Below are positions 26,867-33,919 of a stretch of 64,000 nt of DNA, piece after piece (within the stretch, counting starts at the first letter, position 1; each line of letters opens with the position of its first letter). Under the pieces are notes generated by a model, which was not told the DNA's origin, searched no databases, and worked only from the letters and a program-made list of their open reading frames with translations. Source of the stretch: BOG-224 sp963783505 (GTDB lineage: Bacteria; Acidobacteriota; Terriglobia; Bryobacterales; Bryobacteraceae); assembly GCA_963783505.1 (NCBI GenBank), contig CAWAOP010000017.1, positions 186,001 to 250,000 on the forward strand, read 5' to 3'. A program made the translations under genes and the position numbers.

Positions 26867-27187
26867 TCAGCTTAGATTAGCCAGCGCGGCGTCAATCCAC
26901 GGGATGAGGCGCGGAATCAGCACGGCGGCCAGCGTCAGGACGGCGGCCCAGCCGATGAAGTCGAGAATCTCGGGGAGCGGCGACGGCGCACGAAGCGAAG
27001 CCTGCCGATCAATTTTGATGCGCGCGGCGGCGGCCAGGCTCGGCGGCGCGTGCACTCCGGCGAAAGCGGATTCGAACGTTGCGTCGGCCTCCCCCCAGGC
27101 TTCGAGCAACGCCCGGCAGTCTTCGCAATGCGCGGCATGTCCCCGCGCGGCGCCGCGAATGAGGTCTTCGAAATCCGGGCAAGCCAT
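26867..27187 (-). CDS. Anti-sigma factor, zinc-finger type, single membrane segment
   Basis: A 106-aa protein with an N-terminal zinc-binding anti-sigma domain motif (HAAHCEDCRALLE, about residues 17-29, the His-x3-Cys-x2-Cys type) and one C-terminal transmembrane helix (WAAVLTLAAVLIPRLIPW). It should hold the ECF sigma factor encoded just upstream at the membrane. Its ATG overlaps the sigma stop (TAATG), the common arrangement for sigma/anti-sigma pairs. Confidence 0.82.
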   Translation of the reverse strand: MACPDFEDLIRGAARGHAAHCEDCRALLEAWGEADATFESAFAGVHAPPSLAAAARIKIDRQASLRAPSPLPEILDFIGWAAVLTLAAVLIPRLIPWIDAALANLS

Positions 27188-27696
27188 TACGCCGCTCCTT
27201 TCCCAATGCGCTCGCGGGCCAGTTGTTCGGCCAGACTTTTGCGCGCGCGAAATAAATAGGTTTTGACCGTGCCCACGGGCAATCCGAGCATTTCCGCAAC
27301 TTCATCGTACGACTTTTCCTGCAGGTAGAACAAAGCCATCGGCTCGCGGTACTGCGCGGGCAGGCGCCGGAGCAATTCCGCCGCGTCCGGCTCGCTCCAA
27401 CTCCGCCTGTTGTCGGCGCCGCGGTCCTCCGCCTCGCGCAACGCCGCCGGCTCTTCGAGCGAGATGGTGCGCGGAACGCTCCGCTTGCGCGCCGTGAGAC
27501 ACGCGTTGCGCGCGATGGAAAAGATCCACGTGGAAAGGGACGAATCGCCGCGAAAGCGCGGAAGTCCTTTCCAGATGCGCACGAGCGCATCCTGAGCGGC
27601 TTCTTCGGCGGCGGCGCGATCGGGAAGCATGGCGAGCGCCAGGCGGAAGATTCGGTCCTGGTATTCGCGGACAATCCGCTCAAAATCTTCCGCCAT
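27187..27696 (-). CDS. ECF (sigma70 family group 4) RNA polymerase sigma factor
   Basis: A 169-aa sigma factor. Region 2 covers about residues 5-70 (YQDRIFRLALAMLPDRAAAEEAAQDALVRIW and STWIFSIARNACLTARKR); region 4 covers about 108-160 (LPAQYREPMALFYLQEKSYDEVAEMLGLPVGTVKTYLFRARK). The ATG at 27696 is chosen because the family normally begins close to region 2. It is coupled to an anti-sigma gene. A palindrome GTTTCGAAAC lies at 27730-27739 upstream, and this upstream block plus the first third of the gene is duplicated at 28901-29038. Confidence 0.92.
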   Translation of the reverse strand: MAEDFERIVREYQDRIFRLALAMLPDRAAAEEAAQDALVRIWKGLPRFRGDSSLSTWIFSIARNACLTARKRSVPRTISLEEPAALREAEDRGADNRRSWSEPDAAELLRRLPAQYREPMALFYLQEKSYDEVAEMLGLPVGTVKTYLFRARKSLAEQLARERIGKGAA

Positions 27697-27784
27697 GCCT
27701 TTATTTAGACCACAAGCGGGGGCGGTGATGTTTCGAAACTCTTGGCTGCCGCTAGTGGTCAATAATAGGCAGAAGGAGTTAGGG
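27697..27784. promoter_or_regulatory. Divergent sigma-factor promoter region with GTTTCGAAAC palindrome
   Basis: The 88 bases between the sigma gene (minus, start 27696) and the TIGR03435 gene (plus, start 27785) contain the perfect palindrome GTTTCGAAAC at 27730-27739. Read on either strand it gives GAAAC, resembling an ECF -35 element, so the site could serve both directions. On the minus strand GTCTAAAT follows about 19 bases later, a little too far for a standard ECF promoter. The same palindrome is kept in the duplicate at 29029-29038. Confidence 0.45.
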
Positions 27785-28768
27785 ATGCCCGAAACCACTG
27801 CGGCGGCAGTAATCTTTATGACGTTCGCTGCGCTGACAATAGCCCTGGTCCTATCAGTCTGGCGCCACCAGGATCGGATGATTCCGCGCCAGGTGCGCGT
27901 GGCGGCGCTGGCGGTTGCCGGGATAGCGGCTTTGGTGGCGCCCGTCGTGTACGGCTCGACAAGCGCGCGGCTACTCTGCGGTCAGTCCCCACTATTTGAG
28001 TCCGCGGGGAGCCTTCCGGGCGGCGGCTTGATGGCCCCACAGATCCTGGCCCAATCAAGGGCTGCGTCCACGCCTCAGTTCGAGGTAGCGTCAATCAAAC
28101 CTGCAAACCCTTCCGCCCCACTGCCTGGCCGCATGGGAGCCAGCGTGAACACAACCCCCGGACAACTCAGCACCCCAAGCGCGACTCTGAAGGAACTGGT
28201 GGAGGGCGCCTATGCGCTCGAAAACTATCAGGTGACCGGAGGCCCGGGATGGATCGGCTCGGCGCGGTTCGAGGTACAGGCGAAGGCTGCCGGCGCCGCC
28301 ACGCGCGAACAACTCCTCTTCATGCTCCGGCCGTTGCTCGCCGAACGGTTCAAGCTGGCATTCCATCGCGAATCAAAGGAACTCCCCGCGTACGCTTTGG
28401 CGGTGGCGAAGGGCGGTCCGAAGTTCAAGAAGTTCCGGGCGGGCGCGGAACCCGCGCCGCTTGGAGTGAGTCGACTGGGCCGAAATATAGACATGGCTTG
28501 GCTCGCCAAATACCTCACGCGTTTTGGTTCCGACATGCCAGTGATTGATAAGACCGGGCTAACAGGGAATTACGATCTCAATCTAGACATGCAGAAGATC
28601 ATCTCTGCCGCGGCCGAAGGCGAGGCCGGGGGGCAGCCTCCCAGCATTGGCAGCATTTTTCAGGCTACGGTGGATGCCATCGAGGCGCTCGGCCTCAAAC
28701 TGGAAAGGACGAAAGCCGCGGTTGAACTACTCGTCATCGATCACGCCGAGAGGCCTTCCCAGAATTGA
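27785..28768 (+). CDS. TIGR03435 family protein with N-terminal membrane helices
   Basis: A 327-aa protein. Two hydrophobic stretches (about residues 5-22 and 36-55) precede the TIGR03435 domain, which begins PQFEVASIKPANPS (about 99-112) and includes TPGQLSTPSATLKELVEGAY, RPLLAERFKLAFHRESKELPAYALAVAKGGPKF and the late motif PVIDKTGLTGNYDLNL. The family is strongly expanded in Acidobacteriota and its function is unknown. AGAAGGAG upstream supports the ATG at 27785. Divergence from the ECF sigma gene across a shared palindrome suggests that it is a target of that sigma factor. Confidence 0.82.
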   Translation: MPETTAAAVIFMTFAALTIALVLSVWRHQDRMIPRQVRVAALAVAGIAALVAPVVYGSTSARLLCGQSPLFESAGSLPGGGLMAPQILAQSRAASTPQFEVASIKPANPSAPLPGRMGASVNTTPGQLSTPSATLKELVEGAYALENYQVTGGPGWIGSARFEVQAKAAGAATREQLLFMLRPLLAERFKLAFHRESKELPAYALAVAKGGPKFKKFRAGAEPAPLGVSRLGRNIDMAWLAKYLTRFGSDMPVIDKTGLTGNYDLNLDMQKIISAAAEGEAGGQPPSIGSIFQATVDAIEALGLKLERTKAAVELLVIDHAERPSQN

Positions 28769-28900
28769 CGAAGTGCGGGATACGCGCTACCGGCCAACGC
28801 TGACATGGAGCCGCTCCCGCCGGTCCGGGCCCCGTGCCTTCAAGCGGCGGAGAGCAGTTTTCACGAGCACGCTGGTTTAGTTCTCGAAAGCTTCGAAGCA

Positions 28901-29038
28901 TCTTCGCCGGCGGCGCGATCGGGCAGCATGGCGAGCGCCAGGCGGAAGATTCGATCCTGGTATTCGCGGACGATCCGCTCGAAATCTTCCGCCATGATTT
29001 TATTTAGACCACAAGAGAGGGCCGCGATGTTTCGAAAC
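28901..29038. repeat. 138-bp duplicate of the sigma-factor promoter and 5' coding end
   Basis: Bases 28901-29038 match 27602-27739 without gaps at a constant offset of 1299 bases, with about 11 differences (roughly 92% identical by my count). On the minus strand the duplicate encodes MAEDFERIVREYQDRIFRLA and then leaves the sigma sequence, so it is a truncated sigma pseudogene (28901-28995) plus an intact upstream block including GTTTCGAAAC. The plus-strand gene at 29084 now occupies the divergent position that the TIGR03435 gene holds in the other copy. Confidence 0.9.
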
Positions 29039-29083
29039 ATTCCGGCGTCCGCCCATAGTCTCAATGATCGGGAGGAACGAGGA

Positions 29084-29587
29084 ATGCACGAGGCGGTTTT
29101 TTGGCTTTTGTTTTTCTTTCTGCTGTCGGTGCTCGTCGTGGTCTTGTCGGGATTGGGCTTCCGCTATCGCAAGCAGTGGTTGGTGCACAAGGAGCGGCTG
29201 GCCGCTCTCGAAAAAGGGACGCCAATTCCCTCAGGCCCGGAGCCGGCCCCGTGGTCTCCGCGGGTCTACCTGTTGCGCGGACTGATCTGGAGCTTCAGCG
29301 GCATAGCCGTGATTGTCGTGCTGCTGGGGCTCTCGGCCGCCTCGACGCACCCGCTGTCTCCTACGACAGTTGAGTACCGCGCCCGCGACGTGAGCCGGAA
29401 CCTCCAGATTCCCATGGACCAGGCGCGCGATCTGATCCAGAGGGATAGGGCGATGAATGCGCAGGTCATGCCTTACGGCGTCGCCGTGCTCGGGGTCCTT
29501 CCGCTGGCGGTGGGATTGGCTTATCTGGCGTTTTATTACACGGGCGAAGCGAAGAAGAAAAACTCTCTGAGCGCGCCGCCCGAGTAA
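29084..29587 (+). CDS. Membrane protein of unknown function, 167 aa
   Basis: Not recognised as a named family, though it resembles DUF6249-type small membrane proteins. It has three hydrophobic segments: about residues 4-22 (WLLFFFLLSVLVVVLSGLG), 64-82 (WSFSGIAVIVVLLGLSA) and 130-150 (GVAVLGVLPLAVGLAYLAFY). After the first helix come basic residues and KERLAALEKGTPIP, a pattern seen in such proteins. GGGAGG and GAGGA precede the ATG at 29084. It sits divergent to the duplicated sigma promoter, so it may share ECF control with the TIGR03435 gene. Confidence 0.65.
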   Translation: MHEAVFWLLFFFLLSVLVVVLSGLGFRYRKQWLVHKERLAALEKGTPIPSGPEPAPWSPRVYLLRGLIWSFSGIAVIVVLLGLSAASTHPLSPTTVEYRARDVSRNLQIPMDQARDLIQRDRAMNAQVMPYGVAVLGVLPLAVGLAYLAFYYTGEAKKKNSLSAPPE

Positions 29588-29602
29588 GCCTGCGCAATCC
29601 GC

Positions 29603-29697
29603 GTGGGGCGGCCAATTTTGGCTGCCGCTGCCTTTCAGGCGGCGAGCGGCGCCGACACCGGCTGATAGCCGGCGGCAGGCAAGATTGCCCGCCCCAC
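29603..29697. repeat. Small inverted-repeat element (GTGGGGCGG type)
   Basis: GTGGGGCGGCC at 29603-29613 and GCCCGCCCCAC at 29687-29697 are inverted copies enclosing about 70 bases with further local pairing (GCCGGCTGATAGCCGGC). The layout is the same as in the elements at 30905-30983 and 44455-44535. It lies between two plus-strand genes. Confidence 0.55.
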
Positions 29698-29780
29698 ATT
29701 TCCGGCGTCGCGACCCGGTGATGCGCGTTTGGTGTTGCGATCCGAAAGCGAGATTGGCCCCCGGCGCTACCATAGAGTCA

Positions 29781-30809
29781 GTGCTCGTCGCCGAACTCAT
29801 CGCGCCGCGTCAGTTTCGCCTGGTGGAACGGGAGAGCCCTAAACCCGGCCCAGGCGAAATCCGTGTACGCGTCAACGCGGTGGGCATTTGCGGTTCGGAC
29901 CTGCATTCGTATTCCGAGGGCGCCATCGGCGACACGCAGTGCGAGTACCCCATGGTGCTGGGACACGAACCGGCGGGCACGGTGGAATCCATCGGCCTCG
30001 GCGTGACGGGTTGGGCTGTGGGCGACCGCGCCGCGCTCGAGCCGGCCCTGTACTGCTACCACTGTGAGATGTGCCGCGGCGGCCGTCCTAACATATGCTT
30101 GAACATCCGCTTTCTCAGCACAGTCGGCCATCCGGGTTTCTTGCGCGAGTTTGTCAATTTGCCGGCGGAGAACCTGTTCGGGATTCCTAAGACGATGTCC
30201 TCCGGAGTGGCTACCCTAGCCGAACCGCTCGCTGTTACGCTTCATTCGGTGCGCTTGGCGCGGATTGAGATCGGCGAGACTGCGGCGGTGTTCGGCGCCG
30301 GCCCCATCGGCTTGCTCACGGTGGCCTCCCTGCGCGCCGCGGGCGCAGGCCGCATCTGGGTGGTGGAACCCGTGCCGCACCGGCGCGAGATGGCGCTACG
30401 TATGGGAGCCGCTGCCGCAATCGACCCCGCCGCCGTGGATTCCGTCCGCCAGATCCGCGCGGATACCGGCGGGCGCGGCGTGGATTGCGCTTTCGATTGC
30501 GCGGCGCGAGGGGACACCACGAACTGGGCCGCCCGCGCGGTTCGCAACGGCGGCCGGGTGATCCTCACGGGCATTCATTCGGAGCCGCGCGTGGCTTTTG
30601 AGACGTCCGTCCTGCGCCGCAAGGAAATCACGGTCCTCAATGTGCGCCGCTCGAACGATGAGTTGCCGGCGGCGCTTGGGCTGTTGAGCGAGCGCACCGA
30701 TTGGTTCGCTCCGATGCTCACGCACACGATGCCGCTCGAACGCGTCTCAGAGGCCTTTCAGATCGCCGAGTCGTACGCCGATGGCGTAGTCAAGATGGTG
30801 ATCGGCTGA
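29781..30809 (+). CDS. Zinc-dependent medium-chain alcohol/polyol dehydrogenase
   Basis: A 342-aa protein from the GTG at 29781; longer in-frame starts at 29685 add non-conserved residues. Catalytic zinc ligands are visible in VGICGSDLHSY (Cys) and LGHEPAGTV (His, Glu). The structural zinc loop is CYHCEMCRGGRPNIC. The nucleotide-binding loop is FGAGPIGLL (about residues 173-181), followed by VVEP, whose acidic residue suggests NAD preference. The closest groups are sorbitol or threonine dehydrogenase-like enzymes that oxidise a secondary alcohol of a sugar or amino acid; the substrate cannot be told. A hairpin GCGCGGCTTTAGCCGCG just after the stop may end transcription. Confidence 0.87.
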   Translation: MLVAELIAPRQFRLVERESPKPGPGEIRVRVNAVGICGSDLHSYSEGAIGDTQCEYPMVLGHEPAGTVESIGLGVTGWAVGDRAALEPALYCYHCEMCRGGRPNICLNIRFLSTVGHPGFLREFVNLPAENLFGIPKTMSSGVATLAEPLAVTLHSVRLARIEIGETAAVFGAGPIGLLTVASLRAAGAGRIWVVEPVPHRREMALRMGAAAAIDPAAVDSVRQIRADTGGRGVDCAFDCAARGDTTNWAARAVRNGGRVILTGIHSEPRVAFETSVLRRKEITVLNVRRSNDELPAALGLLSERTDWFAPMLTHTMPLERVSEAFQIAESYADGVVKMVIG

Positions 30810-30904
30810 AGCGCGGCTTTAGCCGCGGGCCGTGTAAATACACTGGGGCGCGCGTCGCAAGCGTATCGACGAGTTTCGAGACCACAAGAAGGCGGGATCT
30901 CTTA

Positions 30905-30983
30905 GTGGGACAGGCGATCGCTTTTTGTCGCCTGTCTCTCCGGATCGAGCCGGCAGGCCACGAGAAACGATGGCCTGTCCCAC
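30905..30983. repeat. Small inverted-repeat element (GTGGGACAGGC type)
   Basis: GTGGGACAGGC at 30905-30915 (starting GTGGGA) and GCCTGTCCCAC at 30973-30983 are exact inverted copies 57 bases apart. Inside, GGCGATCG and GCCTGTCTCTCC give partial secondary pairing. Similar ends are seen at 29603-29697 and 44455-44535. Confidence 0.6.
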
Positions 30984-30997
30984 AGTAAGCCTTGCGC

Positions 30998-31201
30998 CTA
31001 GCGTCCCGTCTTGGAAGGAAGGCACGACGCCAGTGAGTCTTTCTCGCGCGGAACGCTCCGGCGGTCAGGCGCCCGAAACACGTTTCCGCAGTCCCGGCAG
31101 AGGTATTTTCTCAGATCCGTGAAGAGGAGAATGATGCGCTCCATCCCCGTCCGTTGGCGGATCATGAGGAAATCGGAATAGCACTTTGGGCAAGACAGCA
31201 T
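30998..31201 (-). CDS. Small zinc-ribbon protein
   Basis: A 67-aa protein with two Cys pairs 28 residues apart: CPKC at residues 4-7 and CRDC at 35-38, separated by a basic hydrophobic stretch (MERIILLFTDLRKYL). This suggests one zinc-ribbon domain; DNA-, RNA- or protein-binding cannot be told apart. A GGGGG run about 6 bases before the ATG could serve as ribosome-binding site. No clear operon partner. The last 20 residues look unstructured. Confidence 0.55.
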   Translation of the reverse strand: MLSCPKCYSDFLMIRQRTGMERIILLFTDLRKYLCRDCGNVFRAPDRRSVPREKDSLASCLPSKTGR

Positions 31202-31439
31202 AGAACCCCCGAGATTTGAACGGGCGCGGAGTGATATGGCCTCACCGGCGCCTCTTCACCTTTATCGTCCGGACTGCCCACCGGCTTTAACCTCCCAGCC
31301 CTGCCGCCATTCCGGTAGACGAGTTCAACGGCCTCCGTGAACATCGCCCTGGACGGGCCCACCGGCGGGCGTCAAATGCGGAGGGAGAGTAGGTTAGGGT
31401 CATGTTTTCAATAACATGCACAAAGGGGCACAAACATCT

Positions 31440-31469
31440 TGACTTTCAATATCAAAATGATATCATAAT
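31440..31469 (+). promoter_or_regulatory. Promoter with palindromic operator before the SPFH gene
   Basis: TTGACT at 31440-31445 and CATAAT at 31464-31469 form a sigma70-like pair with an 18-base spacer. The perfect palindrome ATGATATCAT at 31457-31466 overlaps the -10 region, an ideal place for a repressor. The stretch 31420-31475 is markedly AT-rich in this genome. AAGGAG at 31475-31480 then leads to the ATG at 31488. The ribbon-helix-helix protein encoded at 32379 is a natural candidate to bind here. Confidence 0.55.
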
Positions 31470-31487
31470 GATGTCAAGGAGCGGATT

Positions 31488-32357
31488 ATGGGACGCGAAA
31501 ACGAAATTCGAGGACTTTCAGGCTGGTTCATGGTGTTCCTGCTAGTGGCGGCCGGGATTGGCGCAACCTGGATGATGATTCAGTCGGCCATGGCCGATAA
31601 CACATGGATCGTTGGAGCCTCGGGGTTGGCAATGGCGCTGGTTGGGCTGTGCTTCGCCGGGCTTACGGTGGTCTACCCCAATTCCGCCAGGGTTGTAACG
31701 CTGTTCGGCGTGTATAACGGAACGCTCAAACAGCCCGGTTTCTGGTGGGTGAACCCGCTTACCGCGCGCCGGCCGCTTTCGCTCCGCGTGCGCAATTTCG
31801 AAAGCGGACACATGAAAGTGAACGATCACGACGGCAACCCCGTCGAAATCGCAGCCGTCGTCGTATGGCGCATCGTCGAGACCTTCGAAGCCGTCTTCAA
31901 CGTGGACGACTACGAGCAGTTCGTCCATGTCCAGAGCGAATCCGCGGTGCGTATCCTCGCCACCAGCTACCCGTACGACGCGCACGAGGAGGGCCAGCTC
32001 TCGCTGCGCCTTTCACCGGCCGAGGTATGCGACCGTCTGCGCCACGAGATCCAGGACCGCCTTTCGCGCGCCGGAATCGAAGTCATCGAGGCGCGCATCA
32101 GCCACTTGGCTTACGCTCCGGAAATCGCGGGCGCGATGTTGCGACGCCAGCAGGCCACGGCCGTAATCGCCGCGCGGCAGAAAATCGTCGAAGGCGCCGT
32201 GGGCATGGTGGAGATGGCGCTCAACGAACTCAGCAGCAAGAAAGTGGTTACGCTCGACGAGGAGCGTAAGGCGGCCATGGTGAGCAATCTCCTGGTGGTG
32301 CTGTGCAGCGATCGCGGCGTGGAAACGGTTGTGAACACGGGCACGTTATATCAGTAG
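31488..32357 (+). CDS. SPFH/Band 7 (prohibitin-stomatin family) membrane protein
   Basis: A 289-aa protein with two N-terminal transmembrane helices (about residues 12-32 and 42-60), then an SPFH domain: NSARVVTLFGVYNGTLKQPGFWWVNP, RVRNFESGHMKVNDHDGNPVEIAAVVVWRI and the helical part RLSRAGIEVIEARISHLAYAPEIAGAMLRRQQA. SPFH proteins oligomerise in membranes and organise microdomains or proteases. Start supported by AAGGAG 7 bases upstream. It is first in a group with a ribbon-helix-helix regulator (21 bases downstream) and a DUF3592 membrane protein. Confidence 0.9.
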   Translation: MGRENEIRGLSGWFMVFLLVAAGIGATWMMIQSAMADNTWIVGASGLAMALVGLCFAGLTVVYPNSARVVTLFGVYNGTLKQPGFWWVNPLTARRPLSLRVRNFESGHMKVNDHDGNPVEIAAVVVWRIVETFEAVFNVDDYEQFVHVQSESAVRILATSYPYDAHEEGQLSLRLSPAEVCDRLRHEIQDRLSRAGIEVIEARISHLAYAPEIAGAMLRRQQATAVIAARQKIVEGAVGMVEMALNELSSKKVVTLDEERKAAMVSNLLVVLCSDRGVETVVNTGTLYQ

Positions 32358-32378
32358 CGCGCCGGGCCGGGGAACGCC

Positions 32379-32591
32379 ATGGCGGAACGAAAAGCATTCG
32401 CGCTTCGGGTGGAGCCGGCCGTCTACGACGCCTTGCAGCGTTGGGCGGACGCCGAAATGCGTAGTATGAATGGACAAATCGAGTTTCTGCTGCGCGACGC
32501 ATTGAAGCGGGCGGGACGGCTCCCGCAGCGGGGACAGGTGGAAAAGCCCGAAGGAGAAATCGATGCCGGGAACTTGGGGCAAGTGGAATAA
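32379..32591 (+). CDS. Arc-type ribbon-helix-helix DNA-binding protein
   Basis: A 70-aa protein whose first 45 residues fit the ribbon-helix-helix fold: strand KAFALRVEPAVYDALQRWAD, then a second helix SMNGQIEFLLRDALKRAGR. Arc-like proteins bind operator DNA as dimers through the N-terminal strand. The rest (GQVEKPEGEIDAGN) is acidic and probably disordered. It follows the SPFH gene by 21 bases and overlaps the next gene by 29 bases, so the three appear to be one transcript that it may autoregulate. Confidence 0.75.
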   Translation: MAERKAFALRVEPAVYDALQRWADAEMRSMNGQIEFLLRDALKRAGRLPQRGQVEKPEGEIDAGNLGQVE

Positions 32592-33389
32592 GAGCGACGC
32601 AAGCGGCGCGGCGGCTCCGAAAGGCGCGGAGTGGCAGGACGATTGGAAGCCGCCCGCGGAACTGGCGCGGTCAACGCCGCGGCCGGTGCGGTACACCGGA
32701 GCTGGCTACGCGTGTGTGGCGGGCGCCATCGCGATGCTCGCCGGAGGCGTGGCGCTAGGAGTCTTTGTGCAGGTCGAGCGGCGCCACGCGCTGGATAGCG
32801 CCGCTCTGCTTCGAGTTCAGGGCGTGACCACAGACGCGCGAATTCTGCGCACGGGCGTCGATACCTCCAAGGATCACGAGCCGTTCGTGGTCTTCGAGTT
32901 TAATGCGAATGGCCGGAGATTCGAGCGCCGAATGACCATTCATCGGCGCGACACGCAAACCTATCCAGTGGGCGCGGCGGCAAGGGTCCGGTACGTACCA
33001 GGCAGTCCGAAGCAAAGCTGGCTGGAGGGTTACGGCCCGGAAGGACCGCCGGCTTGGGTGCCGGTGTTCGCGCCGCTTTCACTTGCGATTGGAGCAGTCG
33101 CCCTGTCCTTCAACGTTCGCCGCCAGCGCCGCTTGCTCGCGGAGGGCAAACCGCGCAGGGGCGAGTCGTATCGTATCGGCGGTACTACACCGGCAAGACC
33201 GGCGGCTATCGTGCGACCTACGAATTACGCACCATGAGCGGGTCGGTCTATCAGGCGAAGGTATGTTCGAATCGCCGCCCCGCCGAGAGGGGATCTCGCG
33301 TGACCCTGCTTTACAACCCGGATAATCCCAAACAGGCCGCGCCGTACCCCATGCAGTTCGTGAAGATCGACGTCGGCTTCGGCCGGTAG
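32563..33389 (+). CDS. DUF3592-type membrane protein, frameshifted as sequenced
   Basis: From the ATG at 32563 (AAGGAG upstream) the first frame gives a tryptophan-rich start, a transmembrane helix (ACVAGAIAMLAGGVALGVFV), a first extracytoplasmic repeat (VTTDARILRTGVDTS to VRYVPGSPKQSWLEGYG) and a second helix (PVFAPLSLAIGAVALSF). Near 33152 the frame breaks; in another frame the sequence continues AQGRVVSYRRYYTGKTGG and YELRTMSGSVYQAKVCS to LLYNPDNPKQAAPYP, a second copy of the same repeat, ending at 33389. One missing base in GGCAAACCGCGCAGG restores the join. DUF3592 proteins have unknown function. The gene overlaps the regulator gene upstream. Confidence 0.7.
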
Positions 33390-33467
33390 CGCGACTATCT
33401 GCGATCGCCAGGAGCAGCTCCGCGACGGCAACTCAACAGGGTATTCTCAAGAGAGAGGACCGAAGCA

Positions 33468-33704
33468 ATGGAATTGCATGTCACCGGGGAGCTGGAAGCG
33501 CAGCTAGCTCACTCTGCAGCCCAGCAGGGCCGCAACCCTGATGACTTGGTTAAGGACGTTTTGACGCGCCATTTCGAGGAAGAGGCTCGTCTTATTACCG
33601 CCGTGGACCGCGGCGAGGGCGCTTTACGACGCGGCGAATACCTCACCCATGAGGATGTCGGTCATGGAAGTGCATTTCACCCCAGAAGTGCAGGCACGGT
33701 TTGA
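33468..33704 (+). CDS. Antitoxin-like ribbon-helix-helix protein
   Basis: A 78-aa protein starting MELHVTGELEAQLAHSAAQQGRNPDDLVKDV, a strand-helix-helix pattern shared with ParD/CopG-type antitoxins, followed by an acidic tail with a typical ALRRGEYLTHEDVG segment. GAGAGAGGA precedes the ATG. No toxin gene is adjacent: the next gene is another antitoxin-like protein that overlaps it by 41 bases. It may be an orphan antitoxin or a regulator. Confidence 0.6.
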   Translation: MELHVTGELEAQLAHSAAQQGRNPDDLVKDVLTRHFEEEARLITAVDRGEGALRRGEYLTHEDVGHGSAFHPRSAGTV

Positions 33705-33915
33705 GCGGATGGCGCGAGAGGCCGGACGACGGAGTAGCGAGATCGTGGAGGAAGTCGTAGCGGGCTTTCTCGATGATTTCGCCGATACGCAGGGCACGCT
33801 CGACCGCCGCTACGATGAAATGGAGAGCGGTAAGGCACAAGGCATCGACGGGGAGGAAGTCTTTAGGCGCCTGAGGGAGAAGACAGAGGCTCGGCGGCAG
33901 CGCCGGCTGGCATGA
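33664..33915 (+). CDS. Second antitoxin-like protein, tandem copy
   Basis: An 83-aa protein beginning MEVHFTPEVQARFERMAREAGRRSSEIVEEVV, parallel to the start of the preceding gene (MELHVTGELEAQL...), then an acidic middle and a basic Arg-rich tail. The ATG at 33664 with GAGG upstream is preferred to starts at 33649 or 33655. It overlaps the preceding gene in a different frame and ends 4 bases before the convergent xseA stop, so no toxin gene can follow it. Confidence 0.6.
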   Translation: MEVHFTPEVQARFERMAREAGRRSSEIVEEVVAGFLDDFADTQGTLDRRYDEMESGKAQGIDGEEVFRRLREKTEARRQRRLA

Positions 33916-33919
33916 GCCG

